DNA of 47,076 bases. Source: a virus. Positions 29,889 through 37,846 of the stretch are shown in pieces (within the stretch, counting starts at the first letter, position 1; the number at the start of each line of letters is the position of its first letter). The DNA lies in the IMG/VR virus record IMGVR_UViG_3300046463_000181, positions 1 through 47,076 of that record. One strand, given 5' to 3'. The translations under genes and the position numbers were made by a program. Below the pieces are notes generated by a model. The model searched no databases, was not told the DNA's origin, and saw only the letters and a program-made list of their open reading frames with translations.

Positions 29889-30917
29889 ATGACTCAGCTT
29901 AAAAAAATCGTCGTAGCCATTGATGCCGCAATCGCGCACCAGATCGGCCGCGATGCGTACCAAGTGACCTTCAATGACGGTCTGCCGACCCTCGATGACG
30001 GCCTGGCGTTCTACATCAGCCAGCTGGCGAGCCTGGAATCTCGTATCTACGAGGCCAAGTACGCCGCAATCAACTACATGGAACTGATCCCGGTCGACAC
30101 TTCTCTGCCTGAATGGGTAGATCAATGGGACTACATCAGCTACGACGGCGTGACCATCGGCAAGTTCATCGGCGCCAGCGCTGACGACCTGCCCGATGTG
30201 ACGGTAAACGCGAACAAATCGGTTGTGCCGATCGGCTACGCGGGCAACAAGTACAGCTACAGCCTGGACGAACTGCGCAAATCGCAACAGCTGCGCATCC
30301 CGCTGGATACCACCAAAGCCCGTCTGGCTTTCCGTGGCGCCCAAGAGCATACCCAGCGTGTGGCGTACTTCGGTGACGCAGCTCGCGGCATGACTGGGCT
30401 GTTCAACAACCCCAACCTGGCGCTGTCGAACTCCACGCTGGACTGGTACAACGCCGCGACCACCGGTGACCAGATCGTTGCCGACCTGAACAAGATCCTG
30501 GTTGATGTCTACATCAACTCGGCCACTGTGCACGTCCCTGACACGATCATCCTGGATGCTGCCCGCTTCGCGTTCATCTCGAACAAGCGGATGGGCACCA
30601 TCACCGACAAGACGATCCTCGAGTACTTCCGCACCAACAACCAGTTCACCGCGCTGACCGGTCGCCCGATCAATATCTTCAGCCGCCTGCAACTGTCTGC
30701 TGCCCAGTTGTCCGCCGCCGGCGTGTCCAATGGCAACAAGGACCGCATCGTCGCTTACGAACTGAACGACGAAAACCTTGGCATGCAGGTGCCGATCCCG
30801 TGGCGCTCCCTGGCTCCGCAGATGTGGAATCTGAAGGTCAACGTGCCGTGCGAGTACAAGATCAGCGGCGTTGAATTCCGCTACCCGTTCTCTGGCGCGT
30901 ACCGCGACCAGTTCTAA
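29889..30917 (+). CDS. Major capsid protein (DUF2184)
   Basis: 342 residues from ATG 29889; the upstream in-frame ATG lies inside the cement gene. The pattern YEAKYAAINYMELIPVDTSLPEWVDQWDY...GKFIGASADDLPDV...YGYSLDELR-type core and the end GVEFRYPFSGAYRDQF are typical of DUF2184 capsid proteins of HK97-like fold. It lies directly after protease and cement genes. A GC-rich hairpin (30930-30962) follows the stop. Confidence 0.9.
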   Translation: MTQLKKIVVAIDAAIAHQIGRDAYQVTFNDGLPTLDDGLAFYISQLASLESRIYEAKYAAINYMELIPVDTSLPEWVDQWDYISYDGVTIGKFIGASADDLPDVTVNANKSVVPIGYAGNKYSYSLDELRKSQQLRIPLDTTKARLAFRGAQEHTQRVAYFGDAARGMTGLFNNPNLALSNSTLDWYNAATTGDQIVADLNKILVDVYINSATVHVPDTIILDAARFAFISNKRMGTITDKTILEYFRTNNQFTALTGRPINIFSRLQLSAAQLSAAGVSNGNKDRIVAYELNDENLGMQVPIPWRSLAPQMWNLKVNVPCEYKISGVEFRYPFSGAYRDQF

Positions 30918-30985
30918 CCATCCGATCCGTGGCCGCCTCCGCTATGCCCGGGGCGGCGGCCAATGATTCCGGGCGAGGATTCGAC

Positions 30986-31312
30986 ATGTTCCTGAAGAAC
31001 GAAGCGGCACGACTGATCACCATTAATCACCTGGTCGACGGCGTCGAAACCAGCTATCCGATCCTGCCGGGCGAAAACCCGGTGGTCGAGGTGCCAGACG
31101 CAGTCAAGAAAATTGATTTCGTGAAGGCTTTGCTGAAAAACGGCGACCTGCGTATCGCCGGCTCTGACGAAGCGGAAGGCGATGATGAAGAAGACGAAGT
31201 CGACATGGATGCCCTGCGCGCCGAAGCGACTGAACTCGGCATTGAAGTGAATGCTCGCTGGGGCGAAAGACGCCTGCGTGAAGAAATCACCAAGGCTCAG
31301 CCAGTCGTGTAA
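30986..31312 (+). CDS. Head-associated protein with acidic linker and HeH/LEM-like end
   Basis: 108 residues from ATG 30986 (GAGG upstream; GTG at 30929 lies in the hairpin). An N-terminal beta domain (MFLKNEAARLITINHLVDGV), an acidic stretch (EGDDEEDEVD) and a C-terminal LRAEATELGIEVNARWGERRLREEI helix-extension-helix motif. GC-rich hairpins flank the gene on both sides. The role is unknown; a head-tail joining accessory is likely from position. Confidence 0.65.
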   Translation: MFLKNEAARLITINHLVDGVETSYPILPGENPVVEVPDAVKKIDFVKALLKNGDLRIAGSDEAEGDDEEDEVDMDALRAEATELGIEVNARWGERRLREEITKAQPVV

Positions 31313-31354
31313 CACCCGGGCGCCTAGCGCCCACTCATTCATAACGGAGAGCCC

Positions 31355-31774
31355 ATGCTAATCACCCCTGAGATGATTGCGGCTTTCCGCAGCAATCCCG
31401 TTCTGAAGGCATTCGCAGACCCAGCGAAGTGGCCAGACGAGTACATCGTCGAGGCCCTTTGCGAGGCTGGCACCGAGACCGGCTCAAACCGATGGGGCGC
31501 CCTGGAGCTGACCTGCGATAACTTCAAATGGCGCGGTATGCAGTACTTCGCGGCGCACTGGCTGGCAACCAACTTTGCCACGCTCGGGGCCGGCGGCACA
31601 CCCAACTCCGAGGCCCGTCTCAACGTGGCCCAGAAAGCAGTTGGCGATGAGTCGATCGCGTACCGCGTGCCGCAGATGATGGACGCGGGAACCGACTGGC
31701 TCACCTACACCAACTACGGCCAGCAGTTCTACAGGCTCAGGAAGCGCGCCGGGATGGGTGCGAAGGCGGTTTAG
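31355..31774 (+). CDS. Head-tail connector (DUF4054)
   Basis: 139 residues, CGGAG upstream. Begins ITPEMIAAFRSNPVLKAFADPAKWPDEYI and contains GMQYFAAHWLATN and DWLTYTNYGQQFYRLRKRAG, the usual DUF4054 elements. Such proteins sit under the portal and link head to tail. Confidence 0.85.
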   Translation: MLITPEMIAAFRSNPVLKAFADPAKWPDEYIVEALCEAGTETGSNRWGALELTCDNFKWRGMQYFAAHWLATNFATLGAGGTPNSEARLNVAQKAVGDESIAYRVPQMMDAGTDWLTYTNYGQQFYRLRKRAGMGAKAV

Positions 31775-32374
31775 ATGATCGAACTCGATATCCAGGGCTT
31801 CCAGGAACTGCAGGACGAGCTCACGAAAGAGCTGAATGCACTGAAGTCCGACAAGGTCGTGACGATCGGCATTCACGAAGAGGCCGGCAACGTCGAGTCG
31901 GGCGACATCACTATGGCTGGGCTCGGTGCTACGCATGAGTTCGGCGCCGAGATCAAGCACCCAGGTGGCACGTCATACGGCTATGCCAGCAAGGCGGCAG
32001 CCGACCGCGATGAGGTGCGATTCCTTAAGGCTGGTGCCGGATACATGCAATTGGGCGTTACGCAGGCGCACACGATCGACATCCCGGCCCGGCCCTGGCT
32101 AGAACCCGGAGTTGCCAGCGCTACGCCAGAGGTGCTGCTGACCATTCAAGAAGGCATGGAGGCGGGACAGTCGATGGATCAAATCCTAGAGGCTGTCGGC
32201 GTCGTGGCTTCGGCCAAGGTGAAGGTGTACATGACTGACCTGAAAACACCTCCGAACGCCGCTTCAACCATTCGCAAGAAGGGCAGCAGCAACCCTCTCA
32301 TCGACTCCGGCGCTATGCGCCAGTCAGTCACGCACAAGGTCTCAGTCGGGCCTGTAACGGAGGGTCTTGAATGA
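31775..32374 (+). CDS. Neck/tail completion protein (HK97 gp10-like)
   Basis: 199 residues, starting at the base after the previous stop. VTIGIHEEAG...GATHEFGAEI and IPARPWLEPGV are the hallmark strands of HK97 gp10/virion morphogenesis neck proteins; a 45-residue insertion (HPGGTSYGYASKAAADRDE...) lies between them. The C-terminal PLIDSGAMRQSVTHKV matches the family end. Confidence 0.75.
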   Translation: MIELDIQGFQELQDELTKELNALKSDKVVTIGIHEEAGNVESGDITMAGLGATHEFGAEIKHPGGTSYGYASKAAADRDEVRFLKAGAGYMQLGVTQAHTIDIPARPWLEPGVASATPEVLLTIQEGMEAGQSMDQILEAVGVVASAKVKVYMTDLKTPPNAASTIRKKGSSNPLIDSGAMRQSVTHKVSVGPVTEGLE

Positions 32375-32742
32375 GCCTGAATATGGAAGGCCAGATCGAC
32401 CAGGTCTTCGCCAGCGTCGAAGCAAGCCGCACGGTTGATTCCGGTGGTGACTGGGTAGAAGGAATTTGGGTGCCCGGCACCCCAAGCACCACCCAATACA
32501 TCGTGAACATTCAGCCGGCCAGCGATAGGGAAGTTGATTTCCTTCGGCAGGGTGGCGAACGGATCGTCGATGCGCGCCGGATCTATATCAATCAGGGCGA
32601 TATGCAACTGATTGACCAGACCGGAACATGGGAATTTCTGGGACAGCAGTGGAAGGCCGTCAAATGCGACAACCGCCACTGGCGGAACTACTGCAAGGTC
32701 ATTGTCTCCAGAATCGACGACCAGTCAGGCGGCCCGGCATGA
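32371..32742 (+). CDS. Head-tail joining protein
   Basis: 123 residues, ATGA overlaps at both ends. Beta-rich: TTQYIVNIQPASDREVDFLRQGGERIVDARRIYIN then WEFLGQQWKAVKCDNRHWRNYCKVIVSR. The order between gp10-like and tail terminator genes points to a stopper or joining protein. Confidence 0.7.
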   Translation: MSLNMEGQIDQVFASVEASRTVDSGGDWVEGIWVPGTPSTTQYIVNIQPASDREVDFLRQGGERIVDARRIYINQGDMQLIDQTGTWEFLGQQWKAVKCDNRHWRNYCKVIVSRIDDQSGGPA

Positions 32743-33284
32743 CCAACGAAGAACTGTTCAAGAAGATCCGTCCGATTGTGATGCTGGCGACCGGCGTGCC
32801 TGAGTGCGTCCTTGCTGATCAGGCAGGCCCCGGAAGCATGCCCGCGCCAAAGGGTGAATACGCGACCATCACGCCTCGACAATACGTCGGCGAGCGCGGC
32901 CAGGCGAATATCAAGTCGCGTGACATCCCCGACGACAAAGTCGAGACCGAAGTTCGCGCGCAAATCATGTGTTCGGCCAGCATCAACTTCTATCGCGGTG
33001 AAGCGCTGATGTATGCCGAGCGCCTGAAGCAGGCCAATAAGCGGCCAGACATCAGCATGATGTTGTTCAAGTCCAAGATCGGCTGGAACAGCACCGACGG
33101 TGTGAACAACCTGACCAGCCTGCAATCGGCCAACTTCGAGCAGCGCGCACAGATCACTATTCGCCTGATGTACGAGGCGATCAGCGTGGCCGAGATCAAC
33201 AACATCCTGAGCGTAGAAGTCGCCCTTCAGAACGAAAAAGCCCAGGTCCTCGACACCTTCATCGTGGAATTCGACCCCACATAA
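32739..33284 (+). CDS. Tail terminator/neck protein (gp12-like)
   Basis: 181 residues from ATG 32739. The region EYATITPRQYVGERGQANIK...VRAQIMCSASINFYRGEALMYAERL is like the neck terminator proteins that cap contractile tails, followed by a beta domain ending VLDTFIVEFDP. It is immediately upstream of the sheath gene. Confidence 0.75.
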   Translation: MTNEELFKKIRPIVMLATGVPECVLADQAGPGSMPAPKGEYATITPRQYVGERGQANIKSRDIPDDKVETEVRAQIMCSASINFYRGEALMYAERLKQANKRPDISMMLFKSKIGWNSTDGVNNLTSLQSANFEQRAQITIRLMYEAISVAEINNILSVEVALQNEKAQVLDTFIVEFDPT

Positions 33285-33302
33285 CCCATTGGAGCTAGCA
33301 CA

Positions 33303-34445
33303 GTGAGCTATCCAGCTACCAACATCATCCGGATTAATGCCCGGATCAGCCCGGCAGGCCTGGGCAATGCGAACTTTGCCAGTGCCATGCTGTTCGCACC
33401 GCAGCTAGAACTGCCGGTTGGCTTTTCGCCGGACACGTATCGGACGTATTTCAGCCTCCCAGCGCTGTCAGAGGATTTCGCTGATACCACCGAGACATAC
33501 AAGGCAGCACAGCGCTGGCTCGGCGGCACGCCTGCCACCCGCGAGCTGAAGGTTTATGGTGTGGCTACGGCCGATGCCACACGCGCCGCCACGCTCAACA
33601 AAGCCAGGAACCTGCTGTGGTGGTACTGGACCATGTGGACCGCGCCGATACTGGCGGTCAAGGCCGATGTGTTGGCGATCGCTCAATGGTGCGAAGACAA
33701 CACCAGCATGCTCATCAACAATCAGACCGGCGCATCGGCAACCGAGATTCGTGACCCGGCCGATACTGACGATATTGCCACTCAACTGACGACCGCTGGT
33801 TTCCGCCACGTTTACACTGCCGCGCACGCCACCGATCCATATTCCGGTTCGGCACTGGCCAAGCATTTCGCAGCCGTCAACTACAGTGCTGACAACTCGA
33901 CCATCACCGGCGAGTTCAAAAAATCTCCAGGAGTGCCGGCGGAATCGCTGACCGGTACTGCATACGCTGCGATGCAGAGTGCCACCAAGAAAGCGATCTT
34001 CTACACCGTCGTCGACAATCAAGGATCGGTCGATTCTGGGCGCTGGATCAACACCGTCACGCACAGCACCTACGGCGAATTCATTGATGATGTGGTGAAC
34101 CTGGATGCCTACATCAACGGGTTGACCACGGCGTTGTACAACGCAAATGCGAACCAGCCGACCAAGTTGCGGCAGACCCCGGCAGGCGAAGCTGTTTTGA
34201 TTGGTGCCGCGAGGTCTTTCTCGCAGGGCTATATCGGAAACGGCTACCTCGGCCCACGCAATTACATCGACCCGGACGACGGCCTCGAAAAGTACACCTC
34301 AGGTTTCGAGATTCTGACAAAGCCCGAGGACATTCTCGATCTGTCGGAGTCCGATCGTAATGCCCGCAAGGCCGCTCCTTTGAGAATCCGCCTGTTCCGC
34401 GCCGGCGCCATCCACATTGTCGATGTCGATCTCGACGTCTATTGA
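33303..34445 (+). CDS. Tail sheath protein (DUF3383)
   Basis: 380 residues, GTG start with GGAG. Sequence elements VRINARISPAGLGNANFAS-type start, TYFSLPALSEDFADTTETYKAAQRWLGGTP and the C-terminal APLRIRLFRAGAIHIVDVDLDVY are those of DUF3383 sheath proteins. Presence of a sheath makes this phage a myovirus. Confidence 0.9.
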   Translation: MSYPATNIIRINARISPAGLGNANFASAMLFAPQLELPVGFSPDTYRTYFSLPALSEDFADTTETYKAAQRWLGGTPATRELKVYGVATADATRAATLNKARNLLWWYWTMWTAPILAVKADVLAIAQWCEDNTSMLINNQTGASATEIRDPADTDDIATQLTTAGFRHVYTAAHATDPYSGSALAKHFAAVNYSADNSTITGEFKKSPGVPAESLTGTAYAAMQSATKKAIFYTVVDNQGSVDSGRWINTVTHSTYGEFIDDVVNLDAYINGLTTALYNANANQPTKLRQTPAGEAVLIGAARSFSQGYIGNGYLGPRNYIDPDDGLEKYTSGFEILTKPEDILDLSESDRNARKAAPLRIRLFRAGAIHIVDVDLDVY

Positions 34446-34455
34446 TAGGTGATCC

Positions 34456-34863
34456 ATGAGCCTGAATAACTTCTCGACAGACCTGTGCGTCGTCACCATC
34501 AACGGCCGGCAGATCCAGGACTGGGGCGAGACCGCAACCCCGTACACGGATGTGCCAATCGATGCGCGTAGCCAACTGCGGCGCGGGCAGGGCGGGAATG
34601 CTGTCCGCCTCGACCGAATCAATCCCGGGCGCGAGGTGAGCGTGTACCTCAACCCCGGCTCTGCAGACTCCGCCTACGTGCAAGGCCTGCTGAACTCGAA
34701 CGCCAACATCACACTGACCTTCACCCAGATCGGCACGCTGGAAACTGCGCTTGGCTCGGAAGGAGTGCTGGTGAACGATGGTCAGCGCGGCCGGGCCGGT
34801 TCCACCATCACGGACGACCAGTTCACGATGCACTTCAACATTTGGGAAGCGACAAGGGGCTGA
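34456..34863 (+). CDS. Tail tube protein (DUF3277)
   Basis: 135 residues. Starts MSLNNFSTDLCVVTINGRQIQDWG and is beta-rich (VSVYLNPGSADSAYVQGLLNS; FTMHFNIWEATRG), matching the DUF3277 tube family that follows DUF3383 sheath genes. It polymerises inside the sheath. Confidence 0.88.
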   Translation: MSLNNFSTDLCVVTINGRQIQDWGETATPYTDVPIDARSQLRRGQGGNAVRLDRINPGREVSVYLNPGSADSAYVQGLLNSNANITLTFTQIGTLETALGSEGVLVNDGQRGRAGSTITDDQFTMHFNIWEATRG

Positions 34864-34866
34864 TAG

Positions 34867-35268
34867 ATGAGCGTGAAAGCATTCACCATCGGCGGCGTGC
34901 AGTACAACGCCGCCATGGCCAGCGCTGTCGATCAAGACCGCCTGATGTCCTTACTGTCCGCTGCCGTGCTTGAGCGATTCGCCACGGCTGCCGGCGCAGG
35001 CCTGGAGGTTGATGACAAGGTGTTGAGCGCCATGTTCATGTCTATGCGTCAGGATGTGAAGGCGCAGGTCACACAGATGCTCATGACCCGGGTATTCGTC
35101 AACGGAACTGAGCGAGCTGTCACCGTTTCCGACTTCGGCGGCAAGATGGTTCAGTACAACCAGCTCTTGGCTGAGCTGCTGCGCTGGAATCTCTCCGATT
35201 TTTTCGACTGGCTGCCAAGCGGCGAAAAAAGCCCAAGGCAGCCGGGCGCGGAAAGCGTAGCGCCGTAA
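34867..35268 (+). CDS. Tail assembly chaperone, upstream frame
   Basis: 133 residues located between tube and tape measure, the invariable place of the chaperone. Helical after a strand-like start (KAFTIGGVQYNAAMASAVDQDRLMSLLSAAV). Near its end the codons GAA AAA AGC form an A6 run (35225-35230); a -1 shift there would extend it through the next ORF, the common G/GT arrangement. Confidence 0.75.
   Translation: MSVKAFTIGGVQYNAAMASAVDQDRLMSLLSAAVLERFATAAGAGLEVDDKVLSAMFMSMRQDVKAQVTQMLMTRVFVNGTERAVTVSDFGGKMVQYNQLLAELLRWNLSDFFDWLPSGEKSPRQPGAESVAP
35225..35230 (+). other. Candidate -1 frameshift site (A6 run)
   Basis: The run GCGAAAAAAGCC near the 3' end of the chaperone gene is in the frame GAA AAA AGC. 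A lysine tRNA on AAA can slip back one base and re-pair perfectly. The -1 frame is then open through 35432, into the ORF starting 35280. It is not the canonical zero-frame A AAA AAG heptamer, so efficiency is uncertain. Confidence 0.45.
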
Positions 35269-35279
35269 ATTGGTTCCTG

Positions 35280-35432
35280 ATGCGGCCCTGTGTTGGGATC
35301 GTGGGCATTTGCCCGCCACTCTGCACTTGGTCGCAACTCGCCGACGGATCGTTATCGATCGCTGATGTTGAGCGCTTCAACCAAGCCATGGACGAACTGT
35401 TCGACCAATACGAGGCCGCGAAGAATGGCTAG
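35280..35432 (+). CDS. Tail assembly chaperone, downstream frame (DUF6889-like)
   Basis: 50 residues if started at ATG 35280 (MRPCVGIVGICPPLCTWSQL ... MDELFDQYEAAKNG). The proline/tryptophan segment followed by a VERFNQAMDELFDQYE helix matches the short second-frame partner of tail chaperones. It is in the -1 frame relative to 34867-35268 and overlaps the tape measure start by eight bases. It may be made alone or as a frameshift fusion. Confidence 0.65.
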   Translation: MRPCVGIVGICPPLCTWSQLADGSLSIADVERFNQAMDELFDQYEAAKNG

Positions 35433-36879
35433 CAAGGTACTGAAGTCGTTCCTGATTGGCATCGGCTATGACACGAAGGCGTTGGAAGCCGGCGACAAAA
35501 AGATCAACGCCAGTCTCAACGGAATAAAGTCTGGCGCGCTGGGAATCTCTGCTGCACTGGTTGGCGCTTTCGGCACTGCCGCCGCATCTATTGTGGGAGT
35601 GGCCAACAACGTCGACAAGCTGGCCATGTCGACGCAGAACCTGCGCACCTCTCAGGCTGCCGTCTACAACTACGGTAACGCCATCAAGCTGATGGGTGGG
35701 GATGCGGCTGATGCCGTTGAAACCCTCAAGCGCTTCGAAGAAATCCAGAACAATCTGCGACTGAAAGGTGATGCGGGGCCGATCAACGATCTGGCTATGG
35801 CAGGCCTGGACGTCAGCACGCTTTACGATACGAAAACCGGCGAAGAGTTCATGCGCGCGCTGGCGGAGATGATCCCTCGGCTCGACGAGGGGCAGCGATC
35901 CGTTGTTCAGAGCTCACTTGGTTTGTCGGATGCGGTGTTCCGGTCCCTTGCGGGTGGCGTTGATCAGCTCGACGCTTCGATGAAGAAGGCCGGCGACCTG
36001 ACTGGGCCAGTTGATCAGCTGACCGACAATGCGCGAAAGCTCGCAGAGAACTCCAGCGAGTTTGGACTGATCGTTGAAGGTATCAAAAACGAACTGTCCG
36101 AAAAGTTCCTACCGAGCCTGATCGGCGCCGGCGATGCGGTGAACAACTTCCTCAAGGAGTACCGGCCGCAGATCAGCAAGGCAATTGACTACTCAGCTGA
36201 AAACCCTGAGGCCACCGCAGCGCTCGGAACATCCGCAGCTGCTGCCCTCGCAGGCGCAGGCGCGGCTAAGCTTGGTCTAAGTACAGTAGGGGGCGCCCTG
36301 AGCAAAACTGGCACCGCCGGCGTCGCGCTGACCGGATCCGCTATTGGCGCGAACGTTGTAAACCGAACCCTTGATGAGTACGTGCCAGGCTATTCGGCTG
36401 CATCGAGAAAATTCGACGAGATTCTTAAGGGTATGACCGGGCTCGAAAGGATCAAAGGCCCAATGGAATTGATGTTTGGTGGAAATCCTGGAGTTTCCAG
36501 CTCGCCCAATGTCCAGCAGGGCACCGACGATCACCAAGCTCCGCAGGCGTACAGCCGTCCGAAATCCGATGAGGATTCTGGATATACCGGTTTGCCACTC
36601 CCGCCAGAAGAGCCTGGTCGCCATGTTGACGACATGCTTGGCGGTAGAACAGCGGCGGACATCATGCCGCCAGCGAGCGAATCAACAGCAGAAGATGATC
36701 GCCAAGCAAATGCCGAGGCATTCGCCGGCGCACTCAGCAAGACGCCAATCAAGGTGCAAAACCAGCTCGGTATTACCGTCCAGCTTGATGGTCAGGCGCT
36801 GGAGACCAAGATCACCCAGGTCAACGAGCGGCAGAATTACGAAACCTTGGGCGACCTGAGGACCACCACGGAGCGATAG
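35425..36879 (+). CDS. Tape measure protein
   Basis: 484 residues from ATG 35425. MASKVLKSFLIGIGYDTKALEAGDKKINASL is a common tape measure start; hydrophobic segments (GALGISAALVGAFGTAAASIVG; GTSAAAALAGAGAAKLGL) and long helices follow. The short length predicts a short contractile tail. The C-terminal third is proline/charged and low in hydrophobicity. Confidence 0.88.
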   Translation: MASKVLKSFLIGIGYDTKALEAGDKKINASLNGIKSGALGISAALVGAFGTAAASIVGVANNVDKLAMSTQNLRTSQAAVYNYGNAIKLMGGDAADAVETLKRFEEIQNNLRLKGDAGPINDLAMAGLDVSTLYDTKTGEEFMRALAEMIPRLDEGQRSVVQSSLGLSDAVFRSLAGGVDQLDASMKKAGDLTGPVDQLTDNARKLAENSSEFGLIVEGIKNELSEKFLPSLIGAGDAVNNFLKEYRPQISKAIDYSAENPEATAALGTSAAAALAGAGAAKLGLSTVGGALSKTGTAGVALTGSAIGANVVNRTLDEYVPGYSAASRKFDEILKGMTGLERIKGPMELMFGGNPGVSSSPNVQQGTDDHQAPQAYSRPKSDEDSGYTGLPLPPEEPGRHVDDMLGGRTAADIMPPASESTAEDDRQANAEAFAGALSKTPIKVQNQLGITVQLDGQALETKITQVNERQNYETLGDLRTTTER

Positions 36880-36881
36880 CC

Positions 36882-37538
36882 TTGAGCATCATGAATATCT
36901 TCACGCGACAGGCGCCCACCATCGCGGGCTACTCGTTCGACGCAGTGCTGGAGGACACGTTCGAGGCGACTGTCACCATCACATCCGTTCCGATCGAGTC
37001 TGGCGTGAGAATTTCAGATCACCGCATTCTGAATCCTTTCAAATGGACGATGACCGGGGCTATCAGCAACAACCCGGTCAAGGTTCAGCTGACCGACTTC
37101 CTCGGTGGCGCGATCTCAAACCTTACGAGCAATCCGATTGTTTCGACGGTTGCGGGTCTTTCCGCAGGCTTTCTTTCCGGTAGTGATGAAACCCGGGCAA
37201 GCACAACGCTTGAGTTCCTGATCTGGCTCATGCAATCCGCTGATCCGTTCGATATTGATGCCGGCGACATCCTGCTCAAGAACATGGCAATCACTCGCCT
37301 TTCGAGAACTAAAGAGCCGAGAAACGAAGGTGGCCTTGAGTTCGTAGCCGAACTTCAAGAGGTCATAAGTCTTGATCGGATTGCGCAAAGTACGGAATGC
37401 GCTCTCCCTCAGTTGCGAGAAGGTGACCCGTCACAAAGCGCGCTGTCGAGAGCGATCAAGCGGGGACAGGCAATCGCCAAAGAGGCAAATGACACCGTCG
37501 CTAGTGCGGTCAACGACGTTCTTGATGGAGTGGTCTGA
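36882..37538 (+). CDS. Dit-like distal tail/baseplate protein
   Basis: 218 residues with TTG start (CGGAG upstream). GYSFDAVLEDTFEATVTITSVPIESGVRISDHRI is the N-terminal beta domain of Dit-like phage proteins, with a later LEFVAELQEV strand. It lies between tape measure and hub genes. ATG 36891 is an alternative start but is too far from the ribosome site. Confidence 0.8.
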   Translation: MSIMNIFTRQAPTIAGYSFDAVLEDTFEATVTITSVPIESGVRISDHRILNPFKWTMTGAISNNPVKVQLTDFLGGAISNLTSNPIVSTVAGLSAGFLSGSDETRASTTLEFLIWLMQSADPFDIDAGDILLKNMAITRLSRTKEPRNEGGLEFVAELQEVISLDRIAQSTECALPQLREGDPSQSALSRAIKRGQAIAKEANDTVASAVNDVLDGVV

Positions 37539-37846
37539 TGTACGTAATTCCACTGCGCCAAGGCGCTGGCAATGCGCACCAGCGATTTTCAGTTCAACTC
37601 GGCGAAAACTTGATCGACTTCGAGGTCGATTTCGTTTCGTACCTGGATCAGCCGGCCTGGTCGATGAATCTGATTCGTGACGGCAGCCGGCTTGTATCAG
37701 GCGCCATGCTTGAGCCAGGCAGTGACGTCATCCAGAGCTACCGCGCGGGAATCGGCCAGATGGTGTTCACCGGTGCCGATGTGACTCTGGATAATCTTGG
37801 CGTCGACAACTTCCTAGTTTGGGTTCCCCCACTGGTGGAAACATGA
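37538..37846 (+). CDS. Baseplate plug protein (Pam3 gp18-like, DUF6983-like)
   Basis: 102 residues. MYVIPLRQGAGNAHQRFSVQL...FEVDFVSYLDQPAWSMNLIRDG is a compact beta protein like the plug protein of Pam3-type baseplates. The start overlaps the Dit stop and the end overlaps the hub start (ATGA). Confidence 0.75.
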   Translation: MYVIPLRQGAGNAHQRFSVQLGENLIDFEVDFVSYLDQPAWSMNLIRDGSRLVSGAMLEPGSDVIQSYRAGIGQMVFTGADVTLDNLGVDNFLVWVPPLVET

